A DNA stretch of 17,397 nt from Gammaproteobacteria bacterium. GTDB taxonomy: Bacteria > Pseudomonadota > Gammaproteobacteria > Pseudomonadales > Porticoccaceae. This document shows positions 14,764-17,397 of the stretch, in pieces; the stretch's first letter is position 1; each line of letters opens with the position of its first letter. The stretch covers positions 1 to 17,397 of the forward strand of contig SBGI01000241.1 in the NCBI GenBank assembly GCA_006227015.1. The letters are read 5' to 3'. The position numbers and the translations under genes were made by a program. The notes beneath the pieces were generated by a model. It saw only the letters and a list, made by a program, of their open reading frames with translations, did not search any database and was not told the DNA's origin.

Positions 14764-15876
14764 ATGAGTAACGCAGAAGTTATTGTTTACGGTGCCAGTG
14801 GTTATACCGGTAAATTGATCGCTTGGCATCTTGCCGAACGCGGCATTCCATTCATTGCCGCTGGTCGCAACCAGCAGCGCCTGGAAGAACAGATGGCGAA
14901 AGTCCCTGAGCTGGCTAATGCAACGTACGAATGTGCTCAAGTTGAGCATGATGAGGCTGCGCTGGTCGAGTTGTTCCGTGGCAAGAAAGTGGTGGTGAAC
15001 GTCGTAGGCCCATTCATGAAGTATGGTGAGCCTGTTGTTCGCGCGGCCCTGGAAGCGGGTTGTCATTACCTGGATACCACTGGCGAACAAGACTGGATTT
15101 TGCACTTGAAAAAAGAGTACGGTGCCGCTTTCGAGGAAAAAGGTCTCCTGCTGGCGCCAGCCACGTCCTGGATGTGGGCAGCGGGCCAAATGGCAACCGA
15201 ACTTGCGCTTGAAACTGCAGGCGTTGATACGCTGGATGTGGTGTATCTTGGTGACTCCAATACCAGTGTTGCCTCTACGGCTTCATTCCTGAGCATGTGC
15301 TGCAGTGATCAGAAATATCTGAGCAACCATCAATTGCAGGTATGGCCTCACACGGATGTTTATAACGTGTCCATTCCTGGCGAGCACCGCGTGTACAAAT
15401 CCCTGCCATGGGGGGGCGCAGCAGAGCCGGTGTGGTATGAAGGTGACCAGCGTGTACGTAACTGCTCAGTGCTTGTGGCCTTCAGAAACCAGGTGGTTGC
15501 AGAGTGGGTTATCGGGCGGATCAAAGATTGGAATGATAACTACCGCGAGCTACCGCGTCCTGAACAGGAGAAAGCGTTTGCCGAGTGGGGCGCAACACTG
15601 GTAAGTGAAGAGCCTGAACGTGAGAATCCAGATGTGAACCGTTGTGTGATCTCCTGTCATGGTCGCGGTAACACGTCCTCTGTAAACGTGGTTCTGTACG
15701 GTAACTCACCGTACATTCAGACCGGCGTAATGGCGGCAGAGGCAGTGCGTCGAATCTTGATCGGTCGTTTATACACAACCGGATTTGCGTCTGCGTGTGA
15801 GGCGTTCGGTCACCGTGAGATGATCTCGGCGATGGCGGAAGACGGTTACCTGAGCTGGGAATCTACTCAGAGCTAA
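14764..15876 (+). CDS. Saccharopine dehydrogenase-like NAD(P)-dependent oxidoreductase
   Basis: This 370-residue protein has an N-terminal Rossmann fold with the dinucleotide motif GASGYTG at 10-16, followed by AGRNQQRLEEQM, as in saccharopine dehydrogenase-like and trans-acting enoyl reductase-like proteins. A second landmark, VVVNVVGPFMKYGEPVVRAA and then GCHYLDTTGEQDW, is also typical of that superfamily. The C-terminal half is not one I recognise beyond family level. Classical lysine metabolism is unlikely. Its place as the last gene of a CoA-ligase/dehydrogenase/thiolase operon suggests reduction or oxidation of a pathway intermediate. ATG 14764 is chosen because GAGGAG (14751-14756) lies seven bases upstream; an in-frame ATG at 14713 falls inside the ligase gene. 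It begins two bases after the ligase stop and ends just before a strong terminator. Confidence 0.85.
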   Translation: MSNAEVIVYGASGYTGKLIAWHLAERGIPFIAAGRNQQRLEEQMAKVPELANATYECAQVEHDEAALVELFRGKKVVVNVVGPFMKYGEPVVRAALEAGCHYLDTTGEQDWILHLKKEYGAAFEEKGLLLAPATSWMWAAGQMATELALETAGVDTLDVVYLGDSNTSVASTASFLSMCCSDQKYLSNHQLQVWPHTDVYNVSIPGEHRVYKSLPWGGAAEPVWYEGDQRVRNCSVLVAFRNQVVAEWVIGRIKDWNDNYRELPRPEQEKAFAEWGATLVSEEPERENPDVNRCVISCHGRGNTSSVNVVLYGNSPYIQTGVMAAEAVRRILIGRLYTTGFASACEAFGHREMISAMAEDGYLSWESTQS

Positions 15877-15910
15877 ACGATCCCAAAGCCAAGTTCTAAT
15901 TTCGTACTAA

Positions 15911-15939
15911 AAGGAAGGCCACAAGGCCTTCCTTTTTTT
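15911..15939 (+). terminator. Strong intrinsic terminator of the acyl-CoA dehydrogenase operon
   Basis: AAGGAAGGCC (15911-15920) and GGCCTTCCTT (15925-15934) form a perfect 10-bp stem with an ACAA loop, running into a T tract that ends at 15939. It lies 34 bases after the oxidoreductase stop. The run of A before the stem could let it work weakly in the other direction too. Confidence 0.93.
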
Positions 15940-15995
15940 GTCTGTATTAAGGGGAGGTTATCTCGTGTCTCTATGTCGGCATTTGGGCTTCTGGG

Positions 15996-16010
15996 TCGCA
16001 AAATTTGCGA
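15996..16010. promoter_or_regulatory. Perfect 15-base palindrome next to the second TCATCC element
   Basis: TCGCAAA-A-TTTGCGA is a perfect inverted repeat with a single central base. It ends five bases before the element at 16016. Such symmetry is typical of a dimeric regulator's operator. No counterpart is visible beside the first element at 10523, so it would be specific to this small transcription unit. Confidence 0.4.
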
Positions 16011-16015
16011 AGGAA

Positions 16016-16075
16016 AAAGTCATCCCTGTTTTCATCCTTTAGGGCGATGCCTCCTTGGCCGGCCGCCAGGATAAT
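16016..16075 (+). promoter_or_regulatory. Regulated promoter of a small RNA (second copy of the TCATCC element)
   Basis: The 34-nt element at 16016-16049 repeats the blocks AAAGTCATCCCT, TTCATCC, TTAGG and CGATG seen at 10523-10555, with one extra base in the spacer. Its TCATCC boxes are at 16020-16025 and 16032-16037. The -10-like hexamer GATAAT (16070-16075) starts 54 bases after the element start, exactly as in the first copy. The predicted transcript start is near 16082. With the upstream operon closed by the terminator at 15911-15939 and another terminator at 16165-16191, this promoter would drive a short independent transcript. Confidence 0.7.
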
Positions 16076-16081
16076 TGATCA

Positions 16082-16191
16082 TGAACATCCCGCCATGGCC
16101 CCAAGCTTTGTTTGCCTCAAGCCACTCCTCGGGGCCCATTACGTAAATTTGAAACAGGTGTTTCAAGGTGGTCAATTGACCACCTTTTTTT
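16082..16191 (+). ncRNA. Candidate small RNA of about 110 nt (or leaderless 21-residue peptide mRNA)
   Basis: The unit is delimited by the promoter-like element (GATAAT at 16070-16075) and the palindromic terminator at 16165-16191. Inside are a hairpin GGCCCC (16097-16102)/GGGGCC (16131-16136) with an inner GCTT/AAGC stem, an unpaired CU-rich stretch CTCCTC (16125-16130), and a 7-bp hairpin TTGAAAC-AGGT-GTTTCAA (16149-16166) directly before the terminator. An ORF of 21 codons starts at ATG 16081 (MNIPPWPQAL...) and stops at 16144-16146. It has AGGA nine bases upstream at DNA level, but the predicted start site would leave that sequence outside the RNA. The RNA reading is therefore preferred. 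The 5' end is approximate, and I recognise no known RNA family. Confidence 0.55.
16165..16191 (+). terminator. Strong intrinsic terminator of the small transcript
   Basis: AAGGTGGTCAA (16165-16175) and TTGACCACCTT (16176-16186) form a perfect 22-base palindrome; the RNA hairpin would have a small CAAUUG-type loop. A run of seven T ends at 16191. On the minus strand the palindrome is followed by GAAAC, not T, so it cannot serve the converging LuxR-type gene well. It terminates plus-strand transcription that must begin after the terminator at 15939. Confidence 0.9.
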
Positions 16192-16217
16192 CGTCTGGAG
16201 TATGGCGAGACCTGGGG

Positions 16218-17397
16218 TTATTCCACCAAGCCCTGTTTTCTTGCAATCATCACCGCTTCGGTTCGGTTTTTAGCCTGGAGCTTGCTATTTATCTTACGCA
16301 GGTGAGTTTTTACTGTTGGCAGAGAGATAAAGAGCTTATCGGAAATCGCCTGGTTGTTGTATCCCAGGGCCAGCAGCTGCAGCACGTCGTATTCACGTTT
16401 AGTCAGTGTTTCGGCGTTTTCAGTAGCCTCTGGTGTTCGTGTGATGTCACTGGCTTGATGCTGAGTTAAGGCTTTCAGAAACGGTTCTGGGACTTCATCA
16501 CCGTAAACAGCCCTGCACTCTTTCACTGCAGCCTGTACCCGGCGACCGGCATCAATAAAGGGGCGCACAAATCCTTCCCGGTGGGCAAAAGAGATCGCTT
16601 TGATCAGCTCTTTTTGAGACTTACGATGCTCCCTTGCCAGTGCCAATGCTTCGCTGTGGAGGATGTGAAGTTCCAGTACATAACGTAATTTCCCTTCCTG
16701 CTCGGCTGTACGCAGTTCTTTGTTTATCTGGGAAAGCGCTTCGTTTACCCGTTCCTGGGCAAGTAACAGGCGCATGGAGGTGGGGAACCACCGCTCTCGG
16801 CTGTACTTTAATAGCTGGGCGGAACCTTCACTGAGCGATAGGTAGCGGCTAGCGGCATTGATATCACCATGCTGGATGGCCATACGTGCTTGCTCGCACC
16901 ATGCGCTGGCAACCATGCGTGAGTGTTTGATCTGTTGGCCGCGCTGTCGCAGTTCGTTCAGTACCTGGCATGCCTGTGTGTAGCCTTTCTCCTGCAGCGC
17001 CACACGAGCGCAGATGATCTGTGTGTTGATAACCTGATCAGGAATACCCAACTGTGTAATCATGTTGGCATACTCGCTTGTCAGGCGTTCAACATCGTTG
17101 ATTTCATTTGCTTCGTATTGTGCAGCGATCAAATAGGATGCAGCCGCCGCCGCGGGGACACCGCGTGCATGCCCACCTTCATTGGCTAACGCCAGGGCAC
17201 CGTGCAATATGGCAAGTGCGCTTTGCAGGCGTCCCTGGAGCAATTCGATCAAACCGGAAAAGCAATCGGCGTAAACCTGGCCATAGATGGACCCACTTTC
17301 GTTGTGTGCGTCACGGGCGGCCGCGGCTGCTTCTTCCGCTTCCTTTAAACTGCCAACGTGGGTTAACGCATAGGCGCTGATATTTCTCATCGCACCT
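16218..17397 (-). CDS. LuxR-family, MalT/AlkS-type transcriptional activator, C-terminal part (cut by window end)
   Basis: The frame is open to the window edge, so the N-terminus is missing. The visible 390-odd residues are mostly alpha-helical TPR-like repeats rich in AL.. patterns, as in the sensor part of MalT-type (STAND) activators. They end in a LuxR-type helix-turn-helix in the last 62 residues (LTKREYDVLQLLALGYNNQA, then ISDKLFISLPTVKTHLRKIN). The recognition helix TVKTHLR is close to TIKTHIR of E. coli MalT as I remember it. Full-length relatives are about 900 residues with an N-terminal ATPase domain, which would lie to the right of this window. An internal ATG at 17390 should not be taken as the start. 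It converges on the four-gene operon and the small transcript, and probably controls both through the TCATCC elements. Confidence 0.88.
   Translation of the reverse strand, partial: GAMRNISAYALTHVGSLKEAEEAAAAARDAHNESGSIYGQVYADCFSGLIELLQGRLQSALAILHGALALANEGGHARGVPAAAAASYLIAAQYEANEINDVERLTSEYANMITQLGIPDQVINTQIICARVALQEKGYTQACQVLNELRQRGQQIKHSRMVASAWCEQARMAIQHGDINAASRYLSLSEGSAQLLKYSRERWFPTSMRLLLAQERVNEALSQINKELRTAEQEGKLRYVLELHILHSEALALAREHRKSQKELIKAISFAHREGFVRPFIDAGRRVQAAVKECRAVYGDEVPEPFLKALTQHQASDITRTPEATENAETLTKREYDVLQLLALGYNNQAISDKLFISLPTVKTHLRKINSKLQAKNRTEAVMIARKQGLVE

Noticed and set aside
14482..15189. Minus-strand open frame spanning the ligase-oxidoreductase junction
   Set aside because: It crosses two well-supported plus-strand genes, has no domain and no ribosome binding site.
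16005..16469. Plus-strand open frame of 154 codons across the small-RNA region and the LuxR gene end
   Set aside because: It reads straight through a perfect intrinsic terminator and into the antisense of the LuxR domain. It has no good ribosome binding site and resembles no protein family.
16218..17397. Quorum-sensing LuxR with an autoinducer domain
   Set aside because: The part before the helix-turn-helix is TPR-like and extends past the window edge, as in MalT-type activators, not a 160-residue autoinducer-binding domain.
1..17397. CRISPR arrays, tRNA or rRNA genes, insertion sequences, prophage genes
   Set aside because: No repeat-spacer pattern, cloverleaf, rRNA segment, transposase or terminal inverted repeat was seen in a by-eye reading of both strands.

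Overview
This looks like a chromosomal segment of a heterotrophic gammaproteobacterium. The evidence is Gram-negative type periplasmic-transport genes with a Sec signal but no lipobox, OruR/ArgR-like AraC and MalT-like LuxR regulators, and Shine-Dalgarno led operons of moderate GC. The genus is not recognisable. I see no tRNA, rRNA, insertion sequence, phage gene or CRISPR array.

Layout. (1) Positions 1-138 hold the tail of an unrecognised gene. (2) 383-7368 (+) is a six-gene operon: a complete peptide-type ABC importer (binding protein, two permeases, two ATPases) ending with a serine hydrolase that closely resembles 6-aminohexanoate-oligomer hydrolase (NylB) and family VIII esterases. It appears to import an amide- or ester-linked small molecule and hydrolyse it. 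A hairpin separates the binding-protein gene from the permeases, and a hairpin terminator follows the hydrolase. (3) On the minus strand, an AraC-family regulator (9409-10443) lies upstream of a class III PLP aminotransferase (7583-9163), which has its own terminator facing that of the importer operon. (4) 10631-15876 (+) is a four-gene catabolic operon: acyl-CoA dehydrogenase, SCP2-type thiolase, AMP-forming acyl-CoA ligase and a saccharopine-dehydrogenase-like oxidoreductase. A strong terminator at 15911-15939 closes it. The set suggests activation and beta-oxidation-like breakdown of an unidentified carboxylic acid. (5) 15940-16195 has no conventional gene but contains a promoter-like element and a second strong plus-strand terminator, which points to a small RNA of about 110 nt. 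(6) 16218-17397 (-) is the C-terminal part of a MalT/AlkS-type LuxR activator that runs off the window.

The main discovery candidate is a 33/34-nt element present twice: before the acyl-CoA dehydrogenase operon (10523-10555) and before the putative small RNA (16016-16049). Both copies carry two TCATCC boxes (GGATGA on the other strand, the core of the E. coli MalT box). Both are followed, exactly 54 nt after the element start, by a -10-like hexamer (GATACT / GATAAT). The neighbouring MalT-like regulator is the obvious candidate to bind both. The model is a regulon in which one activator switches on a catabolic operon and a structured small RNA, or a leaderless 21-residue peptide. The RNA has a CU-rich stretch that could pair with Shine-Dalgarno sequences. 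The repeat, spacing and terminators are visible in the sequence; the regulator assignment and RNA function are inference.
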